From Bin55 sp965199895 (lineage in GTDB: Bacteria > Pseudomonadota > Gammaproteobacteria > Pseudomonadales > Azotimanducaceae): a DNA stretch of 64,000 nt. Both the position numbers and the translations under genes were made by a program. The stretch lies in the NCBI GenBank assembly GCA_965199895.1, contig CBDATJ010000013.1, positions 22,215 to 86,214 on the forward strand, read 5' to 3'. Numbering within the stretch: the first letter of the stretch is position 1; the number at the start of each line of letters is the position of its first letter. The notes below the pieces were generated by a model. The model was given only the letters and a program-made list of their open reading frames with translations. It searched no databases and was not told the origin of the DNA. Shown here piece after piece: positions 15,954-26,474 of this stretch.

Positions 15954-18467
15954 TCACTTAAACCGAACTCCCATTTCGATCCAAAAACGACGACCTTGGC
16001 TAAATCGACGTCGGGTTTCAAATAGGCTGCGGTCTATGACCTGGTCAAACAGGTTGTGGATTTCCAAAGTTGCAAATGCTGTGAAGTTGTCTGTTAATCG
16101 ACCTTGCCAATCAAGCTTTGAATTCACGGTAAAGAGGCTATCAAAGTCGAAATCAGCATAGATGTCATAGAGATTACCTGTTTCAGGATGTGGCCAGTTT
16201 CGTCCGGTGTCGCGAGCGATGGTTCCCCCCCTGCGGTGTGAGAAGAAGTTGGTCATATTCAAGTTCCACTGAGGGAATTTAGTGACCGTGAAAAACCCGA
16301 TCGAAAACGGAATGTTGTAATCCCACGCGGGTAAGTCTTCTGGCTTTACTAGTTTGTTATCGTAGTAGACGAGGTCCATCTCTAGTTGATCATCGTAACC
16401 ATCATCGTCTTGCCGGTTGGACTTCGTATTTCGGTATCCAAGAGACAGATTTGCTGTGGTTTCGGTGGATCCAAATTCATAAGGTCTACTCGTTGTAAAG
16501 GTCACCGAAGCGCTCTGGGTGCTACTCCGCCCATCGTTGGTATAGAAGTACTTTCGGTTTTCATCGCGTTGACGCGCAACGCCATCTTTTGATTCGCGGT
16601 TCACAATTTGGAAGCTCAAGTCAACAACCGTACTAGTTGTATACCAACCGATCATGATTTCATCAGAGTAGGGAGTATCTAGATTAGATGCACCGGAACG
16701 ATTCTCAAATGTTCGATGGGTACAGTTCACAAAGTCTGCGACGGAACAGGGTACTTCTTCCCCAGGTCGTCCTCGGGGTCGAGTGAGATTGGTGTAGATT
16801 TCACGCCAACCATAGATTGCATCATTGAGTTCATAGCGAAAGAAACTGCGACCGTAGTATCGACTCAGCCCAGCAGTGAACGTACCTTCAAGAAGATTGA
16901 AGTCTACGCTAATTCTTGGTGAGATATTGAAGTTTTCAAGATAACTTTCCCAATCTCCGCGAAGCCCGACGGTAAGAGTAGTAGTTTGAGTGAACACGGT
17001 TTTACCAAGCTTCATTTTGTCTTCTACATACATTGAAGCCTCTTCATAAGAGACATCGACTTCCCCAGCAAACCAAAAGGATCGAGCTTGTAGGAACTCA
17101 TCACCGGCACTGCTTCTGCCGTCACCGTCTTGGTCTCGGCAACCTTCTCGACCGTTATCTCGAATACAGAAATATTGCTCAAAGACTACGTCTTCTGGTC
17201 GTTTGTAGAAGCTAGAAGTATTTCTGATTTCGCCCCCAAATGTTATTGAGTGGTTCTGGATGAAGCCCATGGTGTTGAGGGTGTCCAGAGAGAACTGTGG
17301 TTTGAAGCTCCAACGAGTTTGTTGTTGCTCGGAATCACCAAATGCACCTTCATAACGAGACATACCACTGTTTTCCAAATATTCGTGATAGGTGAACATG
17401 CTTTGTTCACTATCCAGTGTGTCTGACAACTCATCGAGTGAGAATGTTAAATCTAGTGAACCCCAACCGGTGGGTTGTGAGTACTTGATTGTTCCACCTA
17501 TTCCACTGTGCTCTTTTTCAAATCGACCTGTGTAGTTGGTAGAAGTTAATCCATCGTGAGTTCGAGTTGTTGATCTAAAGGAAAGGCTGAGGTCTGATGA
17601 ACCGAACCGACTGTTGATTTTTCCAACAATGTTCTGGATTGAATCGTCGTAATCGATCATGTTGATGGTGTCGGTATCGTCCTCAAACTGCTGAGCAAAG
17701 GTAGATACTCGGTTAGTGATTCCTATGGTGAGACCAATGTTGTCTGTAATACCGTACTGAGCAGAGAGTTTGTAGTTTGACTTTTCGTAGTCGGGAGTGT
17801 AGACGGCACGATAGCGATCTGCTGTAGAAATATCGTCTTCGCTTACGTGAAATTCTTCCCACTCATCCCGTTGTAGACCATAGGTAAAAGAGAAATTGTT
17901 ATCACCCTTGTAGGACTTCAGTTCGGATGCAACGACTCCACCGGTAAACCCACCATATTCAACGGGGATATTAGAATCGTAAACTTGGACAACATCCAAA
18001 AGATCCACATCGAGGTAGTAGCCTTGAGGTGAACTACCGCCGTGAGGAGCGACTAAACTCGGAGTGGCAAAGAGATCTGAGGAATCTGCGGGGTTGAGGT
18101 CATTCGTAGTATCTGAACCATCGATTAGAAAGAGGTTTTGGTAGAACGTTTGACCGTGGATGGAAATTTCATCGGGTCGTAGCGTTGCTGTACCAGCGGA
18201 GGTATCACTGTTTCTTGAAAAGTCGACACTGGGGTTGAGCTTGAGTAAATCAGCTAAAGTTCCTTCACCGGTTGTAGCCTTATTTATAGTTTCCTCGGTG
18301 TATTCCGTTTCACCTGGCTTGGTTTGAATTCGAGTAGCTTCGATTTCAGTTTCGACTTGCAGAGCTGAGCTCTCTTCATCGTCCTGTTCAGAATCTTGAG
18401 CGATTGCATTAAAGCAAAGCAAGCACAAGCCTAAAGCAAAACACGTGATTGACTTATAGAGATCCAT
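15954..18467 (-). CDS. TonB-dependent outer-membrane receptor
   Basis: 837 aa. It has a signal peptide (ITCFALGLCLLCFNAIA, cleavage near AQD), a plug domain (TLADLLKLNPSVDF ... ISIHGQTFYQNLFLIDGSD) and a 22-strand-type barrel rich in aromatic alternating strands, ending in a short amphipathic C-terminal strand (RRFWIEMGVRFK). A TonB-box candidate lies soon after the signal peptide. It heads an operon with its own exbB-exbD-exbD-tonB, so the energy supply is dedicated. No substrate clue such as a siderophore gene is in the window. The barrel has acidic loops (DDEDGD-like, e.g. RDQDGDGR), which may bind cations. Confidence 0.9.
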   Translation of the reverse strand: MDLYKSITCFALGLCLLCFNAIAQDSEQDDEESSALQVETEIEATRIQTKPGETEYTEETINKATTGEGTLADLLKLNPSVDFSRNSDTSAGTATLRPDEISIHGQTFYQNLFLIDGSDTTNDLNPADSSDLFATPSLVAPHGGSSPQGYYLDVDLLDVVQVYDSNIPVEYGGFTGGVVASELKSYKGDNNFSFTYGLQRDEWEEFHVSEDDISTADRYRAVYTPDYEKSNYKLSAQYGITDNIGLTIGITNRVSTFAQQFEDDTDTINMIDYDDSIQNIVGKINSRFGSSDLSLSFRSTTRTHDGLTSTNYTGRFEKEHSGIGGTIKYSQPTGWGSLDLTFSLDELSDTLDSEQSMFTYHEYLENSGMSRYEGAFGDSEQQQTRWSFKPQFSLDTLNTMGFIQNHSITFGGEIRNTSSFYKRPEDVVFEQYFCIRDNGREGCRDQDGDGRSSAGDEFLQARSFWFAGEVDVSYEEASMYVEDKMKLGKTVFTQTTTLTVGLRGDWESYLENFNISPRISVDFNLLEGTFTAGLSRYYGRSFFRYELNDAIYGWREIYTNLTRPRGRPGEEVPCSVADFVNCTHRTFENRSGASNLDTPYSDEIMIGWYTTSTVVDLSFQIVNRESKDGVARQRDENRKYFYTNDGRSSTQSASVTFTTSRPYEFGSTETTANLSLGYRNTKSNRQDDDGYDDQLEMDLVYYDNKLVKPEDLPAWDYNIPFSIGFFTVTKFPQWNLNMTNFFSHRRGGTIARDTGRNWPHPETGNLYDIYADFDFDSLFTVNSKLDWQGRLTDNFTAFATLEIHNLFDQVIDRSLFETRRRFSQGRRFWIEMGVRFK

Positions 18468-18676
18468 AGTTCCTCGCAGTATGAATTGGATGAATGAATG
18501 TTTTTTGGGGAATACTGTGCTCGTACAGAAGGATCAAACAATAATTTCGATAACCTATTGTATAGTATATGAGCCTTTTACTCCTACCAGGAAATGTACA
18601 CCGGACTGGTTGTGATTTTATTGATTGATGGAGTTTAGTCTCCTCAAATATATACGCAAATTTTGATCCCAATCCT

Positions 18677-21600
18677 TCAAATCTCAGTTGGAATTTCCAC
18701 TAAGAGTGGGATCTCAGTCAGGTATATGGCACACCGTATAGTTCTCGACTCTTGAGCGCGCATCACTTTCGCATAGTTTTCTAACTGAGCACGGTGTAAT
18801 CGAATGGTGTTTGTTTTGATTTTCTCAAGTGGTATATCGGGACCCAGCGCCGTAGTTTTGTAGTCGATGATCCAACGAACATCGTCTGAATCAACAAAAG
18901 TACGGTCAATGATTAGTTTTCTAAATTCACCCTCAGCAAATGTCGTGTATGCTGCTTCAGCTTGAACATCAGTATGTGATGTATCAAATAACCACTTACC
19001 GGATTTATCATTAAAGACATTGTCTAGCTGGCGTTGGGCTTGTTCCAATAATCGCGGGATGTCCTCTCCTTCAATCCCTTCACCACGCAAGTAATTTCGC
19101 CAGTGTGTTACTCGCTTAGAGTTGAACATGACCGGTTGGTTTTCAATCAACGCTATCCGCTGTAATTCTCTGTGAACCAGTCGACCCAAGACCAACTCCC
19201 GGCGAAATCTAATCGGTATCGGTATTCTGACATCTGCTTGAACAGGTTCTTTGTATTTGTCGTCGATTTGGAGTTCAGACTCCGGTTCACGCCACTCATA
19301 TTCAGGATCGACGCGAGTCAAAATCGTAGCAGGTCGTTGTTCTTGGTTCAGGGTTGGACTTTCATGTTTAACGATGGTAGCTTCTGAGAAGAATGGCTCT
19401 AGGTGACTAATCAAATTCTTGCGACTTTTTATCTTTTCATCCTCTTTGAATCGCCCATACACAGAAAGTGACTTCTTGGCACGGGTCATCGCAACATAGA
19501 GTAAACGCTTATCTTCGTTCTGGTCACGCAGTGATTCTTCTTGTCGGAGGAAGTTGTGGTATGAGTTGCGTTGCTTGTCTTTAACCGCTAACAGCAACGA
19601 TTCTTTGTAATGGCTCCAGTGCACCATTTCACTCTCACCGGGATGAGGATCATCACTAATGTCAGCCAATATCACATGATCAAACTCCAGTCCCTTCGCC
19701 CGGTGAATGGTCATAACTTCAAGATCAGCTTGTACACCCGACGCAGTTGAATATTCCATGTCGATCTTAGCCCACAGTTCGTGAAGTCTAATTTCGTTTT
19801 TGGTCGAGGACTCCAACAAATCAAGGAAGCGTTCGCTGTTGATGCGAGCATCTGCACTGCTGTAGGCATGGTTGCCTCCCAAACGAAACCACAATCGTTC
19901 GATTTGTGATCGAGGTGTGAGATGTGATTCTTCAGTAGCTTGAACAAACGCCTTTTGAACTCGGTTCATCAACTGTAAGCCTATGGGTGACAATCGTTTG
20001 CATTCAAGCATTTCTGTACCAGTCTCACACTCTGCTAGTGTCTCAAGATCGGGTAGGGATAGTCCACATAGCGGAGATCGAAATAAAGAAAGCCAAGTCA
20101 ACTTGTCCCGTTGGTCGTTGTACGCTTGGACTAACGCATAAAAATCGCGTATGACCGGCTCATCTTTGAGCTTAACGATGTCGACCCCCTTCCACTTTAA
20201 CCCTGCGGCTCCGAGGGCTTGGAAGTAGGTGGGTAGATTTTTTCGGCGAGGAACAAGAAGCACGATGCTGTCTTCAGGTCCGTACCGGTCGATAATTTCT
20301 TGAACCTGGCGTGCGACAAGTTGAGCCTCACCAGTTCGTTCAGGATTGTAGGTAGATAGAACCAGGTGGAAACTGTCTTCAGGGTGCAAATCTTCTGATT
20401 TAGGTTTAGCAGGGTTAGATGCAGCGAATGCGACCGCACCTAGATCTGGATCTTCTACTGAACCAAAAAGAGTGTCAAATATACGACTAACCCAATTCAC
20501 TAGAGATGGAACAGATCGAAAATTACTGCTCAGTCGAATGGGATGGACTCTGACATTCGGAAGTCCTTCACGAAATGTGCGTTGGAAGAGTCGGAGTTCT
20601 GCATTACGAAAACGATAGATCGATTGCATCGGATCACCGACAGCAAAGAAAGTGTTATCGGTATCTTGGGCCCAACTTGACATGATGCGTTGAAAGAATT
20701 CAAACTGAGCGTCTGATGTATCTTGATATTCATCTATGAGAATGTGAGTGATCTTGTAGTCTAGCGCGAGTGCTAGATTCGTAGGCATCTCATCCTGTTC
20801 CAGTGCACGTTGGGCTGCAAAGCTCACTTCGGAGTGATCCACACATTCTCGTTCTCGAAAGACCTCAGTGAGGATCTGAACTACGCGGGGAAGCCCACGA
20901 CAGAAACTCATTAAAGCATGCTTTTGTTCTTCGTCGAAGTCTGCATTAGGGAAGTTTCTTAACCGCTTTAATGGTTGTTCCGCGTTGTCCTCTGCAAGCT
21001 GTTCGCATACCTTCTTCCACCGAAGTTTTGCCTCTTCTTGGTCAGGAGGAAAGCCTTGTCGTATATTGACCTGTTTTCTTAATGATTCGGAGGTGGTCAA
21101 GAATGTTCGACGCAGAAAATCCCAGTCTGAAGGAACGTCAAGCTCTGTAAAGGGTTCATCTAATTGTTTGCTCGCAAATTTGCACACCTCCACACACTCA
21201 GCCAGTAAATCTGGATTAATCTGATCTCTAACCGAATCTGTGACATGTTTGAGGTGTGCAGCACGAGTTTGGACCAATTCTTCAAATAGCGACTCGAAGG
21301 TCGAATCATTCTGCCACTGATACAACATCGCTCGCACGAACTTGATCCAATGTTGTCGATTTGCCAGCATTGAAGCGATGGTTGAGATTGCGCTTGTAGC
21401 GTTGTTATCGAATAGTGCAAGTATCTGTGTACTCGCTTCTCTAAAAGGATCATTTGTGAACATCAAGTCAAAGAACTTTGCGGATGCTTCCGTGTAGACC
21501 TCTTTTGAGGTAACAATACTGTGATAGTCCAAACTCAGCTGACTCTCATAGGGCATCCGCTGCACCAAACCAGAAGCAAAGCTATCAATAGTCTGAATCT

Positions 21601-21931
21601 TCAACCGTTGTGTATTGATCGAAATGTCCCATCCCAGTTCTTCGCTGCGCTGTAGTGCGGGTTGGGCTTCTTCAGATCGGTCTGTGATTTCCTTTAAAAC
21701 ACGTGATTTCATTTCTCGTGCTGCTTTATTGGTAAAGGTGATTGCCAAAATTTCTTCCGGCATACGAACCGTACCTAGGAGATTGAGGTAACGACGGACG
21801 AGTAGAGTCGTCTTTCCGGAACCCGCTGGGGCTTGAACGATGAAAGATCGTGCTGGATCAATGACTTCTTCTCGTGCACTGTCGTCCGCGATAACGGAAA
21901 CGGATTCAGCCAGTGCAGGATGTTCAATCAT
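18677..21931 (-). CDS. UvrD/RecB-like helicase-nuclease (AddA type)
   Basis: 1084 aa. UvrD-type helicase motifs: Walker A QAPAGSGKTTL (Lys40), motif Ia ITFTNKAAREM, Walker B ILIDEYQDTSD, VGDPMQSIYRFR, the motif V/VI region VMTIHRAKGLEFDHVIL, and LLYVAMTRAKKSL. The C-terminal RecB-family nuclease motif is WIIDYKTT. It would unwind and trim double-strand breaks with the AddB-like partner, whose stop it overlaps by 4 bases (ATGA). The pair matches the 'probable DNA repair protein' + UvrD helicase set found in beta/gammaproteobacteria as an alternative to RecBCD. Confidence 0.9.
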   Translation of the reverse strand: MIEHPALAESVSVIADDSAREEVIDPARSFIVQAPAGSGKTTLLVRRYLNLLGTVRMPEEILAITFTNKAAREMKSRVLKEITDRSEEAQPALQRSEELGWDISINTQRLKIQTIDSFASGLVQRMPYESQLSLDYHSIVTSKEVYTEASAKFFDLMFTNDPFREASTQILALFDNNATSAISTIASMLANRQHWIKFVRAMLYQWQNDSTFESLFEELVQTRAAHLKHVTDSVRDQINPDLLAECVEVCKFASKQLDEPFTELDVPSDWDFLRRTFLTTSESLRKQVNIRQGFPPDQEEAKLRWKKVCEQLAEDNAEQPLKRLRNFPNADFDEEQKHALMSFCRGLPRVVQILTEVFRERECVDHSEVSFAAQRALEQDEMPTNLALALDYKITHILIDEYQDTSDAQFEFFQRIMSSWAQDTDNTFFAVGDPMQSIYRFRNAELRLFQRTFREGLPNVRVHPIRLSSNFRSVPSLVNWVSRIFDTLFGSVEDPDLGAVAFAASNPAKPKSEDLHPEDSFHLVLSTYNPERTGEAQLVARQVQEIIDRYGPEDSIVLLVPRRKNLPTYFQALGAAGLKWKGVDIVKLKDEPVIRDFYALVQAYNDQRDKLTWLSLFRSPLCGLSLPDLETLAECETGTEMLECKRLSPIGLQLMNRVQKAFVQATEESHLTPRSQIERLWFRLGGNHAYSSADARINSERFLDLLESSTKNEIRLHELWAKIDMEYSTASGVQADLEVMTIHRAKGLEFDHVILADISDDPHPGESEMVHWSHYKESLLLAVKDKQRNSYHNFLRQEESLRDQNEDKRLLYVAMTRAKKSLSVYGRFKEDEKIKSRKNLISHLEPFFSEATIVKHESPTLNQEQRPATILTRVDPEYEWREPESELQIDDKYKEPVQADVRIPIPIRFRRELVLGRLVHRELQRIALIENQPVMFNSKRVTHWRNYLRGEGIEGEDIPRLLEQAQRQLDNVFNDKSGKWLFDTSHTDVQAEAAYTTFAEGEFRKLIIDRTFVDSDDVRWIIDYKTTALGPDIPLEKIKTNTIRLHRAQLENYAKVMRAQESRTIRCAIYLTEIPLLVEIPTEI

Positions 21932-24546
21932 GTTTCTGGCTCGGGTAATTGCAGATCAAACACAACATCTGTAAATCTTCGACAGAATCCCATCAGATGA
22001 CAATTTCGACAGGTTTGGTTAGGGTCTATGGGGTCTACTCGGGCGATGCCGTTTTTGTGTTCCTCAACGATAGCAGTGAGAGCTTCGTGCCAGTTTTCTT
22101 TGGCTTGGTTGAAATCGCTTCCCAATGTGTCAAACGGTTGGTCTAAGCGAAAGCCATCGCGTTTCTTTCCTTGAGGTCTCAAACCAATTCCAGTCACTTT
22201 GATGTCTTCGTTAGATTTGATTTTTAAGTACGCAATGCCGTTGCTTCCTTCAACTGCAAGCGCGTAGAGAGGCATTTGAGCGTCTTTGGGTCTAGGAGTA
22301 AGCCAATCCTTGATTGAAACCACTCCAGTTTTGACATCGAGTACTAACCGTCCACTCAGTTCATCTTGGTCAATGCGATCAACACGGAGTCGGATTTGCT
22401 TACCTGCAATCTCAATTTCTTTTTTTTCTTCTACTGCTTCGATCACAAAGGGAGAGCGCTTAGATTCGAAATTAACCCACACCTTAGTCAGTGTGCGTAA
22501 TCGAGCTTTTTCTGCTTTAAGATAAATCTTGGGTAGGGATTTCTTATAGTGGTCCATGGCGGCATTGATAGCCGTTTCGATCTGTTCATCAGTTAATGCA
22601 GCAATCTCATCTCGAGTGGTGGCAACTTTTAGAATTTCTTCGACTACCGCATGTACCACATGTCCACGTTGCGCTGCATCAGGTATGCGGTGTGGTGTTT
22701 CGGGTTGTTTCAGTTCTAGTCTGTGTATGGCCCAAGCTCGAAATGGGCACAAAGCCTGATCGGTTACGGTTCGTGTTGATATCCGTGTTTTGTTCTCGGG
22801 TAATTTGGAACCAGTCTCTGGAGAAAACTCCCTTAGTAACTCTGAGTTGGCAGACAGTAATCCCCATGGATGTGCAGGCACGGCAATTTCAGGAATCTTG
22901 AGTACAGTGGAGATTTCAGTGATGGGATGTTCAAGCAGCAGTCGACTAGTTTGGTCAATCTTATCGTCTTCGTGCAGATCTTCGTTTATGTGACTGAACA
23001 CCACTGATGGGGCAGAGCGTATCCAATTAGCTGAAACTCGTTGTGCCCATTTGGATAGTTGTTGGTGGGTGACTCGAGGTACAAAGGCTTTGCGTTGAAC
23101 CCTAATCGGAATCATGGGATTGGGATTGGGTTTCGGGGGCCACGAATCTTCTGAAGTTCCGGCAATCCACATTGCATCGAATTGCAGTCCTATCGATTCT
23201 TCTCTGCTGAGTACTTGTACCGGAACGTTTCTTAAATCATCTTTCAGCGGTTGTGAACGAAGCAACTGCTGAAGCATCTTTACTGTTCTCGACCAAGAAG
23301 TTCTTCCTATAAGAGGGGAGAGTGTTGCTGCACTAGTGAGTGCACTGACAATAGCTGTTTGAGCGCGTTGTTGTTCAATTGAATGAATCTCTGCTTCCCA
23401 ACCTGCCAGTCGAAACATTTCCAAGATTCGATCTATCCAGTCATGGAGGGTTCGTTCAGATCCCTGATACAGTCGATGAATGGCACTGAGGTGTTTCTTG
23501 ACTTCATCATCTTGCTGAGTTGCTACAAAATCCTTGAATTGGAAACGACCAGAAAGAGATTTACTGAACTCAACCGGAATGTGCAACTGGGTGAGAAATG
23601 GAGAACAACCGAGTTGAAAAACTTCCTCGTAGCTGATGTCTGTAGTCGTCCAATCTAGGAATTTCAGCAAATCCATACACAGACGAGTTTCGCGTAGAAG
23701 TAGTCCGCCGCTGATGTTGACCACACGATCAACGCTGTGACAGTCATAGAACGCTGCTTCAAATTGTCGACGAATGTGCTGATAGTTCTCTCTGACGCTG
23801 GGAACCACAACACCGATCCGTGGTGGAGTAAGTTGATCCGATAATTGTTCTCGAACCCATTGGGCGATAGCCATACCTTCTCTTTGCTCATAGTCAAATT
23901 GAAGGTTAACGGATAAGGCTTTAGGGCCGTAATCGGGAGCAATCGATTGAATATCACATCCGTTAAGAGTCATTTGATTTAAGAGTTCACTCTGTACAGG
24001 AGATAGTTCGTCGACACCAAAGAGAGTGAGTTTGGAAAGGTTCCAATATCCACCAGTCACTGCTTTAGTGATAGCTCTACCAAGTTCCGGCTGAGAGATT
24101 AGGTGTTGTTGTTCACACATCTCTTCAAATTCTGCAGCCCATTTTCGAAACAGTCGACCGTTTTCAGTTAGGCTCAAGTCAGGTTGGACTCGGTGTAGAT
24201 TCCACTCAACATAGGTGCGCCATGCACGAGTGACCGAACTCACGTGAACCAAATAGTCGTCGTCTGGAACACACAGCTGAAAGGCAAATCGAAGGGTGAT
24301 GTGGTTGAGAAGGATCCGACTTGAGTCAGGATAGTCTGTGAGAGATAAGTCGTTATAGACTCTTTCAAGCCAAGCATTGAAGTCATGTATATCGGGAGTT
24401 GGGAATATGGGAGTTCCCTTGGACTCTTGCTCTAGACCCCACGCATAGTTCAATTCATAGGCTTGGCGAAAAGTGCCTGTGACCACCGTACCATTGGCAA
24501 CGGCATGTCTCAGCTCAGCGGTGAGTGCGATTAAGGGTTTACGCAT
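21928..24546 (-). CDS. AddB-like PD-(D/E)XK nuclease subunit of DNA repair complex
   Basis: 872 aa. An inactive helicase-like N terminus lacks a Walker A motif. The C-terminal RecB-type nuclease has GRLVLDVKTGV (D-x-K). Cysteines at CPFRAWAIHRL and CRNCHLMGFC probably hold a 4Fe-4S cluster, as in AddB and related nucleases. It is translationally coupled to the AddA-like gene that follows on the minus strand. It acts with that partner in processing DNA ends for recombination; assignment is by motif and pairing. Confidence 0.87.
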   Translation of the reverse strand: MRKPLIALTAELRHAVANGTVVTGTFRQAYELNYAWGLEQESKGTPIFPTPDIHDFNAWLERVYNDLSLTDYPDSSRILLNHITLRFAFQLCVPDDDYLVHVSSVTRAWRTYVEWNLHRVQPDLSLTENGRLFRKWAAEFEEMCEQQHLISQPELGRAITKAVTGGYWNLSKLTLFGVDELSPVQSELLNQMTLNGCDIQSIAPDYGPKALSVNLQFDYEQREGMAIAQWVREQLSDQLTPPRIGVVVPSVRENYQHIRRQFEAAFYDCHSVDRVVNISGGLLLRETRLCMDLLKFLDWTTTDISYEEVFQLGCSPFLTQLHIPVEFSKSLSGRFQFKDFVATQQDDEVKKHLSAIHRLYQGSERTLHDWIDRILEMFRLAGWEAEIHSIEQQRAQTAIVSALTSAATLSPLIGRTSWSRTVKMLQQLLRSQPLKDDLRNVPVQVLSREESIGLQFDAMWIAGTSEDSWPPKPNPNPMIPIRVQRKAFVPRVTHQQLSKWAQRVSANWIRSAPSVVFSHINEDLHEDDKIDQTSRLLLEHPITEISTVLKIPEIAVPAHPWGLLSANSELLREFSPETGSKLPENKTRISTRTVTDQALCPFRAWAIHRLELKQPETPHRIPDAAQRGHVVHAVVEEILKVATTRDEIAALTDEQIETAINAAMDHYKKSLPKIYLKAEKARLRTLTKVWVNFESKRSPFVIEAVEEKKEIEIAGKQIRLRVDRIDQDELSGRLVLDVKTGVVSIKDWLTPRPKDAQMPLYALAVEGSNGIAYLKIKSNEDIKVTGIGLRPQGKKRDGFRLDQPFDTLGSDFNQAKENWHEALTAIVEEHKNGIARVDPIDPNQTCRNCHLMGFCRRFTDVVFDLQLPEPET

Positions 24547-24634
24547 CGGGGGAGTTTAGGTGGCAGAAGTATGAGTCAAGGTTCAAATTAGAGAATGTCT
24601 AAAATACTACCGACCATCAATAGTTGGAGTTTCA

Positions 24635-24775
24635 GTGTTTAAGACACTTTTGAAGGATTTTTGGGAGCAACGAATTCTCATGAAGCTAGCTCTTTTAGGG
24701 GGCTGGTTGTGCGTTCTACTCATGGTGGCTGCGCTACTTTCGCCTATTGCCAATTCGATAATCGAATCAATGTAG
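24635..24775 (+). CDS. putative 46-aa single-span membrane peptide
   Basis: A GTG-started frame preceded by GGAG about 5 bases upstream reads MFKTLLKDFWEQRI (with GTG as Met), then a hydrophobic helix LALLGGWLCVLLMVAALLS and a short polar tail. A basic/aromatic head plus one helix is a believable small membrane protein. No family is known to me, and codon support is thin. It lies between the divergent AddB-like gene and the DnaJ-domain gene. Confidence 0.35.
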   Translation: MFKTLLKDFWEQRILMKLALLGGWLCVLLMVAALLSPIANSIIESM

Positions 24776-24866
24776 TTGTCACTGAGATATAACTGTTAAA
24801 TTGTATATATTACTAACACTCTAGAGTTCAACTGTCCCTGAGGAGGAACACTTTTCAGCACAGGCG

Positions 24867-25628
24867 TTAGGTTTCTCGTAACAACACGCGTCTAGCTTCG
24901 TTAATTTCTGCGGCCAAATAGGTAGAACCACCCTGGTCGGGGTGTAGTCGCTGCATAAGACGGCGATGGGCTGAAATGACTTCCTCTTCGGAAGCATTGG
25001 CATCAACGCCCAGAACTTCAGCCGCTTTCTTTGTGTTCATGTTTCTTGAGGTTTCTTCAGCTGGTTGCTCGCTTGATGCATCGCTCAGGTGTTCGCGATG
25101 TCGAGAAACATAGGCTTCAAGTAATCTCTTAGACTCTTCCTCTTCTAGTAGCTCATAGAGTTCGAGTACTTCGTGGTCACTCAAGGAATCCAAAGACCTA
25201 CCTTGGAAGTTACCTGTCAATACCTCTCCCGACATCTGGCCGGATTCGTGATTGAGCTTCATGGCTAGTTCACGAGTTTTGGTTTCGCTTGTTGAGTCTC
25301 TTGGGCCAGGATCTGAAAAGAAGCCTGACCTACCACTCATTCCAGCGAAACTGCGACCACTCAGCCAATTAAAGAGATAAAGAGAAGACAAGACTCTCAT
25401 TGCACCACCTATCAATTTTCTCGCAAAAGGCAATACCATCGTCGCCAATGCGGGTCCCCAGTGCAATTTTCCTGCTAGTATCGCAAACAGGAGCACTCCA
25501 CCTAGCACTAAGCTGGCGTAGAGAACAAGTTTCGGGTTTACTTGAGTAGTAAGGTTGCCCCATAGAGCTTTCATCAGCAAGATAAAAGCAAGCGCACCCA
25601 CTACCAACATAGCAAATAAAGTAATCAT
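24867..25628 (-). CDS. membrane-anchored DnaJ-domain protein
   Basis: 253 aa. Two or three N-terminal membrane helices (MITLFAMLVVGALAFILLM; LVLYASLVLGGVLLFAILAG) are followed by a charged middle region and a C-terminal J domain (EVLGVDANASEEEVISAHRR, HPD at 229-231). It would stimulate an Hsp70 at the membrane, like DjlA or TIM14-type proteins. It overlaps the upstream VWA gene by 4 bases, and the two probably form one unit of unknown purpose. Confidence 0.85.
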   Translation of the reverse strand: MITLFAMLVVGALAFILLMKALWGNLTTQVNPKLVLYASLVLGGVLLFAILAGKLHWGPALATMVLPFARKLIGGAMRVLSSLYLFNWLSGRSFAGMSGRSGFFSDPGPRDSTSETKTRELAMKLNHESGQMSGEVLTGNFQGRSLDSLSDHEVLELYELLEEEESKRLLEAYVSRHREHLSDASSEQPAEETSRNMNTKKAAEVLGVDANASEEEVISAHRRLMQRLHPDQGGSTYLAAEINEARRVLLRET

Positions 25629-26302
25629 GAACGAAGTTGAGTCAACAGATTTTGGGTAAAGCGGCCTTTGAGTTTATTCACTGCTTCCACACCACCTGTG
25701 GCAAAAGTTGCTACAGCACCAAGTAACTCAGCTAATTGATGTACAGAACCGGGTTGGAATGGAATGTGAGCACCGTTGGTTCTTTCTGCAACACCGCTAA
25801 ACACAGTAAACGCAATGGGATCATTTCCTTCTTGGAACATGAACGCAGGAATGCGGTACATTCCTAACTGTCCAGCCAATTGATAAAGAGTATCAGGAGA
25901 TTCTTCACAGCAGTCTCCCACGAACACTAACGCTTTTAGTTGGGACGACTGCGCCTCAGAAATTGTGTGTCTTAGAACACGTTCAATTTGGGTGACTCCA
26001 CCTTTACAGCGGACATCTTGCATGGTTCTCAACAACTCATGAGACGACCGACTCCAGCTTGATACGTGAAACTCGTTGAAACCGCCGTAGTATACCAACT
26101 GAATGGCTAGATTTTTGGCTTGAGCAGTCTTGAACAACTCCCCGTGTAGGCTTGTAGCTAGATCCCATGACGGTCCTCGACTTCCTGTAGCATCCATAGC
26201 AAAAACAAGCCGAACAGGTGCATGTTTAGCGAGGGGGTGCTTCTTTGAATCAGCCAGAAAAGCCGACACTGACTTGCTAGTTGATGTGGGTAGTTTCTTC
26301 AT
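25625..26302 (-). CDS. VWA-domain protein
   Basis: 225 aa, no signal peptide. The von Willebrand A fold is marked by RLVFAMDATGSR with a MIDAS-type Asp37-x-Thr39-x-Ser41, then ALVFVGDCCEE (second metal loop) and a final helix region. The pairing with a J-domain membrane protein is seen elsewhere in proteobacteria. The role is unknown, possibly a metal-dependent adaptor. Confidence 0.82.
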   Translation of the reverse strand: MKKLPTSTSKSVSAFLADSKKHPLAKHAPVRLVFAMDATGSRGPSWDLATSLHGELFKTAQAKNLAIQLVYYGGFNEFHVSSWSRSSHELLRTMQDVRCKGGVTQIERVLRHTISEAQSSQLKALVFVGDCCEESPDTLYQLAGQLGMYRIPAFMFQEGNDPIAFTVFSGVAERTNGAHIPFQPGSVHQLAELLGAVATFATGGVEAVNKLKGRFTQNLLTQLRS

Positions 26303-26474
26303 GACTCAAGAATATTAGACACGCTGGATTAGATGATTGCAGATTGTTCCCAAATTAGTTTCAGTGTCTTATTATTTGTACGGAGGGGTTCAATATTTGG
26401 GAGTAGCTCATAGATACATTATCATTCACTTACTCATACCGAATACACTACTGAGTACCCTAGAGGAGTTCAAC

